A stretch of DNA of 64,000 nucleotides from Butyricicoccus_A sp963620595 (GTDB lineage: Bacteria; Bacillota; Clostridia; Oscillospirales; Butyricicoccaceae): contig CAVFAY010000007.1 in assembly GCA_963620595.1 (NCBI GenBank), positions 32,273 through 96,272 of the forward strand. Direction: 5' to 3'. Under the pieces are notes generated by a model. The model saw only the letters and a list, made by a program, of their open reading frames with translations, had not been told where the DNA came from and searched no databases. How positions within the stretch are numbered: the stretch's first letter is position 1; each line of letters opens with the position of its first letter. Shown piece after piece: positions 8,316 through 16,762 of this stretch. A program made the translations under genes and the position numbers.

Positions 8316-9812
8316 ATGGTGAAAAACAGAACGTTGTCCATGATCGGTTTTTTTATTGATTCCCTGCATATCAAGACAGTGGCGATGGCCGCTGCGCTGC
8401 ATGTAGATGCGAGTCTAATCAGCAAATGGAAAAGCGGCAAGCGCATCCTGACGGATAAATCTATGTATTTTGACGATGTCATTGCATATTTTCTTACACA
8501 AAACCAGAGTATGGGAGGGCAGGAGCTGGAAGCTGCTATACAGGAAATTTGTCCGCAGGCGGACATATCCGATGAACAGCGATTGGAACAACATCTGCGA
8601 AAGATTTTATCCGGTTCAACCGAACAGCGGGCAACTATTCCCCATGGCTTTACCTCCGAATGGAACAACGCGATACAAACGCTGTTATTTGAGGGCAATG
8701 ACGGCAGGCGAGAGGCTGTGTTTCGCCTGTTGGATTATGCGGAACACATGACTGCCACCGGAGAACTGCTGTTTCTCGATTTGGAAGAATACACCTGGCT
8801 GACGGAACAGCCAAGCTATGCACAGCAGTTTACACAGCGTATGCTTTCTTTGCTGAAAAAGGGATTTCGCGCAAAATTTGTCTTACAAAACTCCACGTAT
8901 CGATCCGGTATCCAACGCCTGCTTTACACGGCATCTCCACTTATTTTTCATCGAAATGTGGAGTGGTATTGCTGTGAATACTATGACAGGAACAGCATCA
9001 ACCTGTCTTTATTTATTCTCAATCATGCGGCATCGCTGATGGGCGTATCGGTTGCCGGAACCGAACCGACCTCCATGCTCATGATGGACAGCACTGCGGT
9101 CATTCATCATGAACTGTTCATCCAGCAGATGATCCAAAACAGCAGACCGCTGTTTCAGGCATTTCAGCCCTGCGATTTCACAAATATGCTGCAAAATATC
9201 TGTGCATTTCATCAGAGCAGCGCATTTTATGCGTATTTGCCCTCACCGGCGTTTCTCACGGCACGAGAGTCCCTGCTGCGTGACATTTTATCGGACAACG
9301 GTGTGTCGGAACAAGTCATCCAGCGATACCTGACGCTGAATGCCGTTTTTCGGGCGGATATTTCCCACAATCAATCGGAACAGGCCGCGCCGCAAAAGCC
9401 ATTTATTTATCTGTTCCAATTGGAAGAGATGCAACGGCGCGTACAGGGAGATACCTTTGTCAGCTGGAGCTTATCCTTGCTGTACGGTCATGATATCTAT
9501 GTATCAAAAAAACAGTATGCACAGGAATTGCGGGATTTGGCAGATGACCTCATACGGCATCCCAACATGCGCGTGGCATTTGTCTCTGAGACAGACGGGA
9601 TTGTACTGCCGGCAATCAATTGCTGGTGCAAACAAAATCAGTGGATGGTACAGATGGATCGCACCGGATTTCGATTCAGCAATGAAATGGAAATGATTGC
9701 AGCCGCAGCATGTGTATTAGAGGAGTGTCTCCAAAAAGTTCCGCCGGTAAGAAAGGATTCTCAATCGGTACAAGAATTCTTACTGGAACTGGCAGATGAT
9801 CTGGAACGGTAA
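8316..9812 (+). CDS. Unrecognised 498-aa protein with an N-terminal helix-turn-helix
   Basis: ATG 8316 is preceded by GGAGG. Residues about 15-45 (LHIKTVAMAAALHVDASLISKWKSGKRIL) read as an HTH of XRE/LacI type, with helix 2 VAMAAALHV and recognition helix SLISKWKSGK. The remaining 450 residues are soluble, without membrane segments or a motif I can name. They include several Trp/Tyr/Cys-rich stretches (VEWYCCEYYDRNSINLSLF) and a C-terminal acidic tail. Probably a cytoplasmic one-component regulator with a large sensor region. Its own leader is attenuated and it is divergent from an EamA transporter, so regulation of that transporter and of itself is a fair inference. Confidence 0.6.
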   Translation: MVKNRTLSMIGFFIDSLHIKTVAMAAALHVDASLISKWKSGKRILTDKSMYFDDVIAYFLTQNQSMGGQELEAAIQEICPQADISDEQRLEQHLRKILSGSTEQRATIPHGFTSEWNNAIQTLLFEGNDGRREAVFRLLDYAEHMTATGELLFLDLEEYTWLTEQPSYAQQFTQRMLSLLKKGFRAKFVLQNSTYRSGIQRLLYTASPLIFHRNVEWYCCEYYDRNSINLSLFILNHAASLMGVSVAGTEPTSMLMMDSTAVIHHELFIQQMIQNSRPLFQAFQPCDFTNMLQNICAFHQSSAFYAYLPSPAFLTARESLLRDILSDNGVSEQVIQRYLTLNAVFRADISHNQSEQAAPQKPFIYLFQLEEMQRRVQGDTFVSWSLSLLYGHDIYVSKKQYAQELRDLADDLIRHPNMRVAFVSETDGIVLPAINCWCKQNQWMVQMDRTGFRFSNEMEMIAAAACVLEECLQKVPPVRKDSQSVQEFLLELADDLER

Positions 9813-9821
9813 TGCGTTTTA

Positions 9822-9853
9822 TTACTGAACAAAATAATGTTTTTGTTCAGTAA
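9822..9853. terminator. Bidirectional terminator
   Basis: TTACTGAACAAAA (9822-9834) pairs with TTTTTGTTCAGTAA (9840-9853). It lies between the convergent 498-aa regulator gene and the ABC exporter pair. Confidence 0.7.
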
Positions 9854-9920
9854 CGAACACAGCGTGCAAAACCATCCTCGTTTGCCGCGTGTATCGGCAT
9901 CACATCGCTGATTTTTGCCG

Positions 9921-11651
9921 TCAAGAAATTCTTCCATTCTCCATCTCGTACACGACATTCGCCACGTTCATCGTGGATACTCTGTGCGATACCAAGACAA
10001 TCGTTTTGTTCTCCGCCGATTCCTTCAGGGCTTTTAGAATGATGCCCTCATTCAACGAATCGAGGTTGGAGGACGGCTCATCGAGCAGAATCAACGGGCT
10101 GTCATGGAGAAATGCCCGGGCAATGCCAATCCGCTGTTTCTCACCGCCGGACAGCGTATCACCCAGCTCTCCGACTTCCGTATCGTATCCCTTTGGGAGC
10201 GTCATAATGAAATCATGGATGGATGCTTTCTTTGCCGCCTCCATGATCTCCTCTCTGGATGTATCCGGTTTGGCAATGGCAATATTGTTTGCAATCGAAT
10301 CGTGAAACAGGTGGGTTTCCTGCGTCACATAGCTTTCCATGTCCCGCAGATGCTTGGTCGAAATCGTTCGGACGTCCGTGCCGTTTACCGATACGCTGCC
10401 GTCCTGTACATCCCAGAACCGCATCAAGAGCTTTAACAGCGTGGATTTTCCGGAACCGCTCGCGCCGTGAATGCCTGTGATTTGATTCGGCTGTAACTTT
10501 AGTGAATATTGGTCTAAAATCATCTCATTTTCGTAAGCAAAAGTTACATTCTTAACCTCTGCTCCGGAAAAATCCCGGCTCTGCGTACCGGCAGGTTCTG
10601 CCTCTCCCGAAATTTCTTCCACGAGCGGGGTCTCTTCCAGCAGGGAAAGAACACGCTCTCCGCTCGCCAGTGTCTGGTTCAGATTGTTGGACAGGCTGGA
10701 CAACGCCACGACCGGCCCGAACGAACCCATCATGGCGATGGTACAGGTGATAATTCCTTCAAAGCCCATCTCGCCCTTGGCGTACAGCCAGATGGTCAGC
10801 GCGAGCATCCCAAACGATGCGAGCAGAATCACCGTGTTCGTGAGCGAACGCTGTGCGCCTTCCATCCGGCTCAAGGTCTCTTGCATGTCTGCCAGCTTTT
10901 TGGAGCGCTGGGTCATCTGCTCTTTTCTCTTGTCTCCCTGTCCGTATTGGATGGTCTCGTCCAGTCCGCGCAGAGAATCCAGAACAAAGCTGTTCAGGTC
11001 TCCAAAGCTCGTGCGGAATGCCATGCCCTTCTCGCTGCCGCGTCTGCCATTCCACAGCGGGATGACAGCACCGACAATCAGATACGCGATCAGGGCAAGC
11101 AGACCTGCCAGCCAGTGGTATCTTCCGATAAACAGCACCAGGATGACCGAGGTCAGGGCGGCAATCGCAATCGGGGAAATGGTATGGGCATAGAACACCT
11201 CGAGCAATTCAATATCTGTTGTGATAAGGGAGATGAGATTTCCCTTGTCTCGGCCTTCCAGCTTTGCCGGACACAGCTTTCTCAATGCCGCAAATACCTT
11301 GTGTCGGATGATTGCCAGCAGCTTAAAAGCAATAAAATGATTGCAGTACTGTTCCGCATAATGCAGAACGCCGCGAAGCACGGCGATCACGAGCATTGCG
11401 GTGATGACAGTCTTGACCGGTGCCGCTGCCAGCCACAGCTTGTCCACCGGAACGATGATTCCGGCGGCTCCCGTCAAAAGTCCATGGATAATCACCTGTC
11501 CTGCCAATATCGTCAGGAAGATGGCACACAAATACCCCAAGGTTCCCAGAATGATGGCTGCCAGCATGATATGCAGCAGCGGTTTGACCAGTCCAATCAG
11601 GCTACCCATGATCCGCATGGCACTTCTGCGTTTTGTGGTCTGTTCGCTCAT
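9921..11651 (-). CDS. ABC exporter half-transporter, CydC-like
   Basis: 576-aa type IV ABC exporter: an N-terminal six-helix membrane domain (about residues 20-310) and a C-terminal ATPase with Walker A GASGSGKSTLL, signature LSGGEKQRIGIARAF and Walker B LILLDEPSSNLDS. Its start overlaps the upstream half-transporter by 4 bp (ATGA), so the two form a heterodimer. The order and sequence resemble CydDC, which exports glutathione/cysteine during cytochrome bd assembly, but no cydAB is present here. A multidrug or peptide heterodimeric exporter is an alternative. Confidence 0.82.
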   Translation of the reverse strand: MSEQTTKRRSAMRIMGSLIGLVKPLLHIMLAAIILGTLGYLCAIFLTILAGQVIIHGLLTGAAGIIVPVDKLWLAAAPVKTVITAMLVIAVLRGVLHYAEQYCNHFIAFKLLAIIRHKVFAALRKLCPAKLEGRDKGNLISLITTDIELLEVFYAHTISPIAIAALTSVILVLFIGRYHWLAGLLALIAYLIVGAVIPLWNGRRGSEKGMAFRTSFGDLNSFVLDSLRGLDETIQYGQGDKRKEQMTQRSKKLADMQETLSRMEGAQRSLTNTVILLASFGMLALTIWLYAKGEMGFEGIITCTIAMMGSFGPVVALSSLSNNLNQTLASGERVLSLLEETPLVEEISGEAEPAGTQSRDFSGAEVKNVTFAYENEMILDQYSLKLQPNQITGIHGASGSGKSTLLKLLMRFWDVQDGSVSVNGTDVRTISTKHLRDMESYVTQETHLFHDSIANNIAIAKPDTSREEIMEAAKKASIHDFIMTLPKGYDTEVGELGDTLSGGEKQRIGIARAFLHDSPLILLDEPSSNLDSLNEGIILKALKESAENKTIVLVSHRVSTMNVANVVYEMENGRIS

Positions 11652-13390
11652 GATGCCGCCCCTCCCTTTCCGTAGTTTTCCAGTGCCATCTGGCTGTCGT
11701 ACAGATGTCTGTATGCACCGTTTCGATGCATGAGCTGTGCATGTGTGCCGCTCTCCTTGATTTCTCCGTCCTGTAGGAAATAAATCGCATCCGACTTCAC
11801 GACATTGGCGAGTCTGTGGGAAATCAAAAGCACGGTCTTTGTCTTTGCCAGCTCGTGGATGACGTCCATAATCTGTTCTTCACTCTCTATATCTATGTTG
11901 GACGCCGCTTCGTCAAAGATGTACACGGCACTGTCCGTCCGCAGCAGCGCTCTGGCAATGACCAGTCTCTGGCACTGACCGCCGGATAGATTGCTTGCTT
12001 TTTCTAACAGCTGGGTCTGCAAGCCGTTTTGCGTCTGCAAAAATCCCCAAAGATTGACCTTTTGAAGCACGGCCTCCATCTCTTGCTCTGTTGCATCCGG
12101 CTTCGCCATTTTTAGATTTTCTTCCACGGTGCCCTTGAACAGATAGCTGTTATGGCGAACAAGTACCACGTGCTTCATCAGGTCGCTTTCCTTCACCTCG
12201 GAAAGCGGCACGCCGCCAATGGTGATTTCTCCGGTATAGCCTCTATTCTTTGCGGCGAGGATGCCGGCAATCGTGCTCTTGCCGCATCCCGATTCACCTA
12301 CCAGTGACACAAAGCTTCCGGCAGGAAGCTGCAAGTTGATTCCCTTTAGAATCTCTCTGTCCGCTTCATAGGAAAAATGGACATCGCGTAATGTGACATC
12401 CAATGCGCCGTCCGGCAGGGTCTGTTGCCCGGTTTTTGGCTCTGTCAGATCCAAAATCTTAAAGATTTTATCGCTTGCCGCCATGCCGTTCATGGCGATA
12501 TGGAAGAAAGAACCGAGCAGTCGGAGCGGAAGGAAAAACTCGCTGGCGAGCAGAACGATGCACAATGTGCCTGCCACGCCGACATTTCCCTGTAAAAATT
12601 CCGATACCGCAACCGCCATGCCGATTGCCGCCCCGCCATACGCCACAATGTCCATGACGCTGGTTGAGTTGAGCTGCATCGTCAGTACCTTCATCGTAAT
12701 GCGGCGGAAATTCTGGGATTCGGCATCCATCTCGTCTGCCTTCTGCTGGTCTGCCTGATAAATTTTTAGCGTGGTCAGTCCCTGCAAATTTTCCAGAAAC
12801 GAATCACCCAGTCCGGTATAGATGCTCCAATACTTATTGAGCAGTTTCTTTGCGATCTTCTGCACCACTACGATAGAAATTGGAATCAGTGGTACACAGA
12901 TCAACAGGACAACACTCGCTTTCAGGCTCACGCGGCAAAGAATGACAAACAAGGTCAGCGGCGCGAGCAGACTGTAGAACAGCTGCGGAAGATACTTGCC
13001 AAAATAGGTTTCCAGCTGCTCGACGCCTTCGGTCGAAACCTGTACGATCTCTGAAGAGGATACCTGTTCGCTGTAGGAAGCTCCCAGCTTCAACAGTTTT
13101 TCATATATCTTTTCGCGCAGAATCCGCTTAACATCCACGCACGCCAGATAGGACGATCTTGCTCCCATCCGCTCGCACACGAAGCGAATCGCCACAACCA
13201 GAACGAAAACCAGCACCGTCCGTTCCAGAATCGGCACAGTTACTGTCCGGTATACCACCCGTTCCAGCAAATCCGCGATGCAAAAGACCGCCAATACCTG
13301 CGACAGAAGCGCCGCCCACTGCCACAAAATCGTATAGACGATGTACTTTTTTGCGTGGGACAACAGCCCCACCAGTCTCGTTTTAATCAT
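11648..13390 (-). CDS. ABC exporter half-transporter, CydD-like
   Basis: 580-aa ABC exporter subunit. The membrane domain spans about residues 15-310; the ATPase has Walker A GESGCGKSTIAG, signature LSGGQCQRLVIARAL and Walker B AVYIFDEAASNID. It is the upstream partner of the CydC-like gene, with overlapping stop and start codons. No strong ribosome binding site is visible before ATG 13390. Acts in the cytoplasmic membrane; the substrate is unknown. Confidence 0.82.
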   Translation of the reverse strand: MIKTRLVGLLSHAKKYIVYTILWQWAALLSQVLAVFCIADLLERVVYRTVTVPILERTVLVFVLVVAIRFVCERMGARSSYLACVDVKRILREKIYEKLLKLGASYSEQVSSSEIVQVSTEGVEQLETYFGKYLPQLFYSLLAPLTLFVILCRVSLKASVVLLICVPLIPISIVVVQKIAKKLLNKYWSIYTGLGDSFLENLQGLTTLKIYQADQQKADEMDAESQNFRRITMKVLTMQLNSTSVMDIVAYGGAAIGMAVAVSEFLQGNVGVAGTLCIVLLASEFFLPLRLLGSFFHIAMNGMAASDKIFKILDLTEPKTGQQTLPDGALDVTLRDVHFSYEADREILKGINLQLPAGSFVSLVGESGCGKSTIAGILAAKNRGYTGEITIGGVPLSEVKESDLMKHVVLVRHNSYLFKGTVEENLKMAKPDATEQEMEAVLQKVNLWGFLQTQNGLQTQLLEKASNLSGGQCQRLVIARALLRTDSAVYIFDEAASNIDIESEEQIMDVIHELAKTKTVLLISHRLANVVKSDAIYFLQDGEIKESGTHAQLMHRNGAYRHLYDSQMALENYGKGGAAS

Positions 13391-13469
13391 AGGAATATTA
13401 CCCCGCGTTAATCTTTCTTGCCACTAGTATATCGAAAATTCGCCGCGGAGTAAATACCAATTTTCGCAG

Positions 13470-13506
13470 AAAAAAGCTCCCCGCACGGCTTTCGCCATAC
13501 GGGGGC
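13470..13506 (-). terminator. Terminator of the AKR-SDR operon
   Basis: Minus strand: CCCCCGTATGGC, GAAA loop, GCCGTGCGGGG, then AGCTTTTTT. It directly follows the SDR stop codon. Confidence 0.8.
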
Positions 13507-13512
13507 AAAAAT

Positions 13513-14313
13513 TTATATCTTCTTCATCAGGCGTGCGCGAATATCATTTCGGAATGCCTCATCTCCAAGCTCCTGTCGTTTTTGATACAGCTCTTTTGTA
13601 ATTTTTCCTGTCACATAACACATGCGATTGGTGTCCCCGTCTGTTACAGCACGATAAATATCCTGTGCCACTTCTTCCGGTAATTCCAGATCATTCATGT
13701 CCGGCATGAGCATTTCTGTCTGATTTTTGATTAACGTGTCAAATCCCGGCATTTCTGATAGCTCCATTTGAAATCCTGTCTTGACGACGCCCGGAACGAT
13801 GGTTTTTACCTGAATACCAAACGGTGCAAGCTCATGATAGAGCATCTCGCACACACCGGTGACCGCCCATTTGTCCGCCGCATAGATGCCATCCAGAGCC
13901 AGCCCCATCTCACCGGCAAGCGAAGTGGTCGTTAAAATCATGCCGCGTTTCTTTGCTTTGAAATAGGGAATAAATTTCTGTGTGACACGAATCATGCCAA
14001 GCAGATTTGTGTTTAAGGATCTCTGCATGGCTTCCTCGGTCATATCCTCAAACCGAGTTTTCATGCCATAACCTGCATTGTTGAACAATACATCTACGTC
14101 ATATGTTTCAAGCACTTCGGATACGGTGCGCGCAATCAGTTCCGGCTTTGTCACATCCAGCGGGTAGATGAACACATTTTCATAAGATGTTAATTCTGTT
14201 TCTTTTTCCGGCGAACGCATGGTTGCAATCACCGTCCAGCCCTTTTCTGCAAATACTTTCGCGGTCGCTTTTCCAATTCCCGATGAGAAACCCACAATAA
14301 AAATCGTATGCAT
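13513..14313 (-). CDS. Short-chain dehydrogenase/reductase
   Basis: 266-aa classical SDR. The cofactor loop is GFSSGIG (residues 8-14), where most SDRs have TGxxxGIG. NNAGYG follows at about 78, and the catalytic residues are Ser131, Tyr144 and Lys148 in TTTSLAG and YAADK. It begins 12 bp after the aldo/keto reductase stop, so the two are co-transcribed from the MerR-type promoter. Likely an NADP-dependent carbonyl or alcohol oxidoreductase; the substrate is not predictable. Confidence 0.85.
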   Translation of the reverse strand: MHTIFIVGFSSGIGKATAKVFAEKGWTVIATMRSPEKETELTSYENVFIYPLDVTKPELIARTVSEVLETYDVDVLFNNAGYGMKTRFEDMTEEAMQRSLNTNLLGMIRVTQKFIPYFKAKKRGMILTTTSLAGEMGLALDGIYAADKWAVTGVCEMLYHELAPFGIQVKTIVPGVVKTGFQMELSEMPGFDTLIKNQTEMLMPDMNDLELPEEVAQDIYRAVTDGDTNRMCYVTGKITKELYQKRQELGDEAFRNDIRARLMKKI

Positions 14314-14325
14314 CTGTTTGTCTTC

Positions 14326-15216
14326 TCACCAGTTCTTTTTCTCTTTTGTGCAGTCATGATTCTTTTTACGCTGCTCTACCATATTGGCAAACCATTCCAC
14401 CATAGCCGGGTCATAGTGGGAGAAAAATGCGCTTGTTTTCGTATCCAGCGCTGCGATTTGTGCCATGTCTTCCGCAGAGAGTGTGAAGTCGAACACATGC
14501 AAATTCTCCTGCATCCGCTCAATATGCGTGGATTTCGGGATCACCACCACACCGCGCTGCAAGTGCCAGTGAAGAATGACCTGTGCTGCGCTCTTGCCAT
14601 ACTTTTTGCCGATCTCATTGAGCACAGGGTTCTGGAACATATCGCCTCTGCCCTCACCAAACGGTGCCCACGCCTCGATCTGGACACCGTACTTGTCCAT
14701 CCACGCTTTTGCCTCTTCCTGTTGATGAAATGGGTGTACCTCCACCTGATTGACCATTGGCTTGATGCGGGCAAAGGAGCAAATATCTACTAGACGATCC
14801 GGATAGAAGTTCGACACGCCAATGGCACGGATTTTGCCTTCTTCGTACAGCTCTTCCAACGCACGCCATGCGCCGTAATAATCCGAATACGGCTGATGCA
14901 GCAGACAGAGGTCAAGATAGTCTGTGCGCAGCTTTTTCATAGAGTCCAGCACGGATGCCTTGGCCTGCTCGTAGCCGTAATGTTCAATCCAGACCTTGGT
15001 AGTCAGAAAAATATCCTTGCGAGGAACACCGGATTTTTCTATCGCCGCACCGACCTGCTCCTCGTTGAAATAGCTCTGCGCCGTGTCAATGGCGCGATAG
15101 CCGACCTTTAGCGCATCCAGTACGCAGCGTTCACATTCCTCCTGTGTCACCTGAAACACGCCATATCCCAACTGTGGCATGTTCACGCCATTGCTCAACG
15201 TAATATCGTTCATCAT
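14326..15216 (-). CDS. Aldo/keto reductase
   Basis: 296-aa TIM-barrel NADPH reductase of the AKR5 type. The catalytic tetrad is Asp44, Tyr49, Lys74 and the His of LLHQP. The family motifs GYRAIDTAQSYFNEEQVG and GKIRAIGVSNF and the C-terminal VVIPKS-H motif are present. GGGAGG lies before tandem ATGs at 15216 and 15213. First gene of an operon with the SDR and divergent from a merR gene through a 19-bp-spacer promoter, so it is probably induced by the signal that MerR senses. Reduces aldehydes, methylglyoxal or ketones. Confidence 0.9.
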   Translation of the reverse strand: MMNDITLSNGVNMPQLGYGVFQVTQEECERCVLDALKVGYRAIDTAQSYFNEEQVGAAIEKSGVPRKDIFLTTKVWIEHYGYEQAKASVLDSMKKLRTDYLDLCLLHQPYSDYYGAWRALEELYEEGKIRAIGVSNFYPDRLVDICSFARIKPMVNQVEVHPFHQQEEAKAWMDKYGVQIEAWAPFGEGRGDMFQNPVLNEIGKKYGKSAAQVILHWHLQRGVVVIPKSTHIERMQENLHVFDFTLSAEDMAQIAALDTKTSAFFSHYDPAMVEWFANMVEQRKKNHDCTKEKKNW

Positions 15217-15255
15217 AAAATCCTCCCGTTGCTTTGTCTGTTTTCCTGTGCTATT

Positions 15256-15286
15256 ATCGTATCAGCCGGTAGTTACTACCGGTCAA
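15256..15286 (-). promoter_or_regulatory. MerR-type promoter of the AKR-SDR operon
   Basis: Minus strand: TTGACC (15281-15286), a 19-bp spacer and TACGAT (15256-15261). A perfect CCGGTAGT-T-ACTACCGG dyad at 15266-15282 fills the spacer. The long spacer with an internal dyad is the hallmark of MerR-family activation. Confidence 0.85.
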
Positions 15287-15317
15287 GAACTTTTTTTCAA
15301 AAGCAGGAGGATTTTTT

Positions 15318-15719
15318 ATGTATTCAATGAAAGAGGCTTGTGCTCTCACCGATATGACCTATGAAAATCTGAAATTCTACTGTAACGAAGGGTTAGTTCC
15401 GCATGTCAAGCGAGACAGCCGGAATTATCGTGTCTTTGATGAGCACGACATCAAGTGGATTCAAAGCCTGAACTGCTTGAAAAGCTGCGGGATGAGCATC
15501 GCAGAGATGAAAAAATATCTGGCTCTCTGTATGGAAGGCGAAGGCACGATTCCGGAACGCAAGGTCATTCTTGCGGGCAAAAAGAAAGCCCTGCTCCAAT
15601 CCATTGCGGAGCTGCAAAAGGCAGTGGCTTACATCGACTGGAAACAGGAGTTCTATGATGATGTCCTGTCCGGCAAGACAGCGTACAGCAGCAATCTGGT
15701 GCCGGAACTGATGAAGTGA
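15318..15719 (+). CDS. MerR-family transcriptional regulator
   Basis: 133 aa with an N-terminal winged helix (MYSMKEACALTDMTYENLKFYCNEGLVPHVKRDSRNYR, residues 1-38), then IKWIQSLNCLKSCGMSIAEMKKY and a coiled-coil dimerisation helix. AGGAGG precedes ATG 15318. It lacks a cysteine-rich metal loop; the effector is probably organic or redox-related. Divergent from the AKR-SDR operon, whose promoter carries its likely operator. Confidence 0.9.
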   Translation: MYSMKEACALTDMTYENLKFYCNEGLVPHVKRDSRNYRVFDEHDIKWIQSLNCLKSCGMSIAEMKKYLALCMEGEGTIPERKVILAGKKKALLQSIAELQKAVAYIDWKQEFYDDVLSGKTAYSSNLVPELMK

Positions 15720-15730
15720 TTTGCTTGTAT

Positions 15731-15777
15731 AAAAAAGCTCCCCGTACCGCTTTTCTCTGCGATACGGGGAGCTTTTT
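15731..15777. terminator. Bidirectional terminator
   Basis: AAAAAAGCTCCCCGTA pairs with TACGGGGAGCTTTTT. It lies between the convergent merR gene and sugar module 1. Confidence 0.85.
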
Positions 15778-15799
15778 CATGGTATTTTTGTATGGGAAC

Positions 15800-16735
15800 T
15801 TATCTTGCGTAGATGCCAAAGCCTTCCGGCATCGGCTCGGTGATGCTCGGTACACCGACGAGGTTCTTTTCGATGAGCTCACGGGTGCGGGTGCCGTCGG
15901 AGATGGCTCTCTCCGGGAATCCGAGCGGGTTGAAGGTTGCGATGGTGTCATCCTGCTCGTTGAAGCCGATTTCACGCAGCGTCTTGAAGATGCGGTCGAA
16001 ATCAATGTCGCCTTCACCCAGATGGCCGATGTGCGCATGGGCACGAACCGTGCCATTTGCATACAGCGGAGCCGGATTGATGTTGTAGCGGAACAGCTTG
16101 GTGTAGTCGTAGGTATCTGCGAACAGCACGTGCTTCAGATGCTTGCGCGCATACTTCAGGTTATGCTCAATGTCGCCCTTGCCGCCGTCGTAGTGGAACG
16201 TGTGCGGGATGGAGTACAGATAACCCAGCGACGGGCTGTCGTAGTAGCGAATAATGTCGTAGGCGTCGTTGTTGTGCTCGTAGAAATCATCCGGGTGTGC
16301 CTGAATATCCAGACGGATACCGCGCTGCTCCATGATCGGAACCAGCTCGTCGAGAGACTTCATGAGCTTTGCCTCGCACAGCTCCGGATTGTCTCTGCCA
16401 GGGCCAAGCTCGGTGTTGAACACGCGGATGTCCATCAGTTCACCGATCTCGAACATCTTCTTCCAGCAGTCTACCGCGTACTGACGAACGAACTCGTCCG
16501 GGTCCTGCCAGTGGAAGCCGGTGGTCAGAGAAGCGATCTTCAGACCGGCATCGGCAATTGCCTTCTTGTGCCACAGAACCTCTTCCTTGGTAGCCTTCGG
16601 ACGCTTCCAGAAGCCCGGGAAGTCTGCGTTGTACGGATTGATATATTCATAGCCTGCGCGAGCAACCGTGTCGTACTGTTCCTCGTATGTCATACCGGTT
16701 TCCCAGAATGCGCTGCCGTCAAATGCGATTTTCAT
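15800..16735 (-). CDS. Sugar phosphate isomerase/epimerase-type TIM barrel
   Basis: 311-aa xylose isomerase-like TIM barrel (AP endonuclease 2/IolE superfamily). The start MKIAFDGSAFWETGMTYEEQYDTVARAGYEYINPYN and the metal-site strands (FNTELGPGRDNPE, IRLDIQAHPDDFYE, HVLFADTYDY, AHAHIGHLGEGDIDF) are visible. GGAGGAGTACCT precedes the ATG. It is the last gene of a minus-strand operon after a second TIM barrel and a Gfo/Idh dehydrogenase, so it probably isomerises, epimerises or eliminates from an oxidised sugar produced by the dehydrogenase. Exact reaction unknown. Confidence 0.8.
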   Translation of the reverse strand: MKIAFDGSAFWETGMTYEEQYDTVARAGYEYINPYNADFPGFWKRPKATKEEVLWHKKAIADAGLKIASLTTGFHWQDPDEFVRQYAVDCWKKMFEIGELMDIRVFNTELGPGRDNPELCEAKLMKSLDELVPIMEQRGIRLDIQAHPDDFYEHNNDAYDIIRYYDSPSLGYLYSIPHTFHYDGGKGDIEHNLKYARKHLKHVLFADTYDYTKLFRYNINPAPLYANGTVRAHAHIGHLGEGDIDFDRIFKTLREIGFNEQDDTIATFNPLGFPERAISDGTRTRELIEKNLVGVPSITEPMPEGFGIYAR

Positions 16736-16762
16736 AGGTACTCCTCCTCTGTATTTCTGTCG

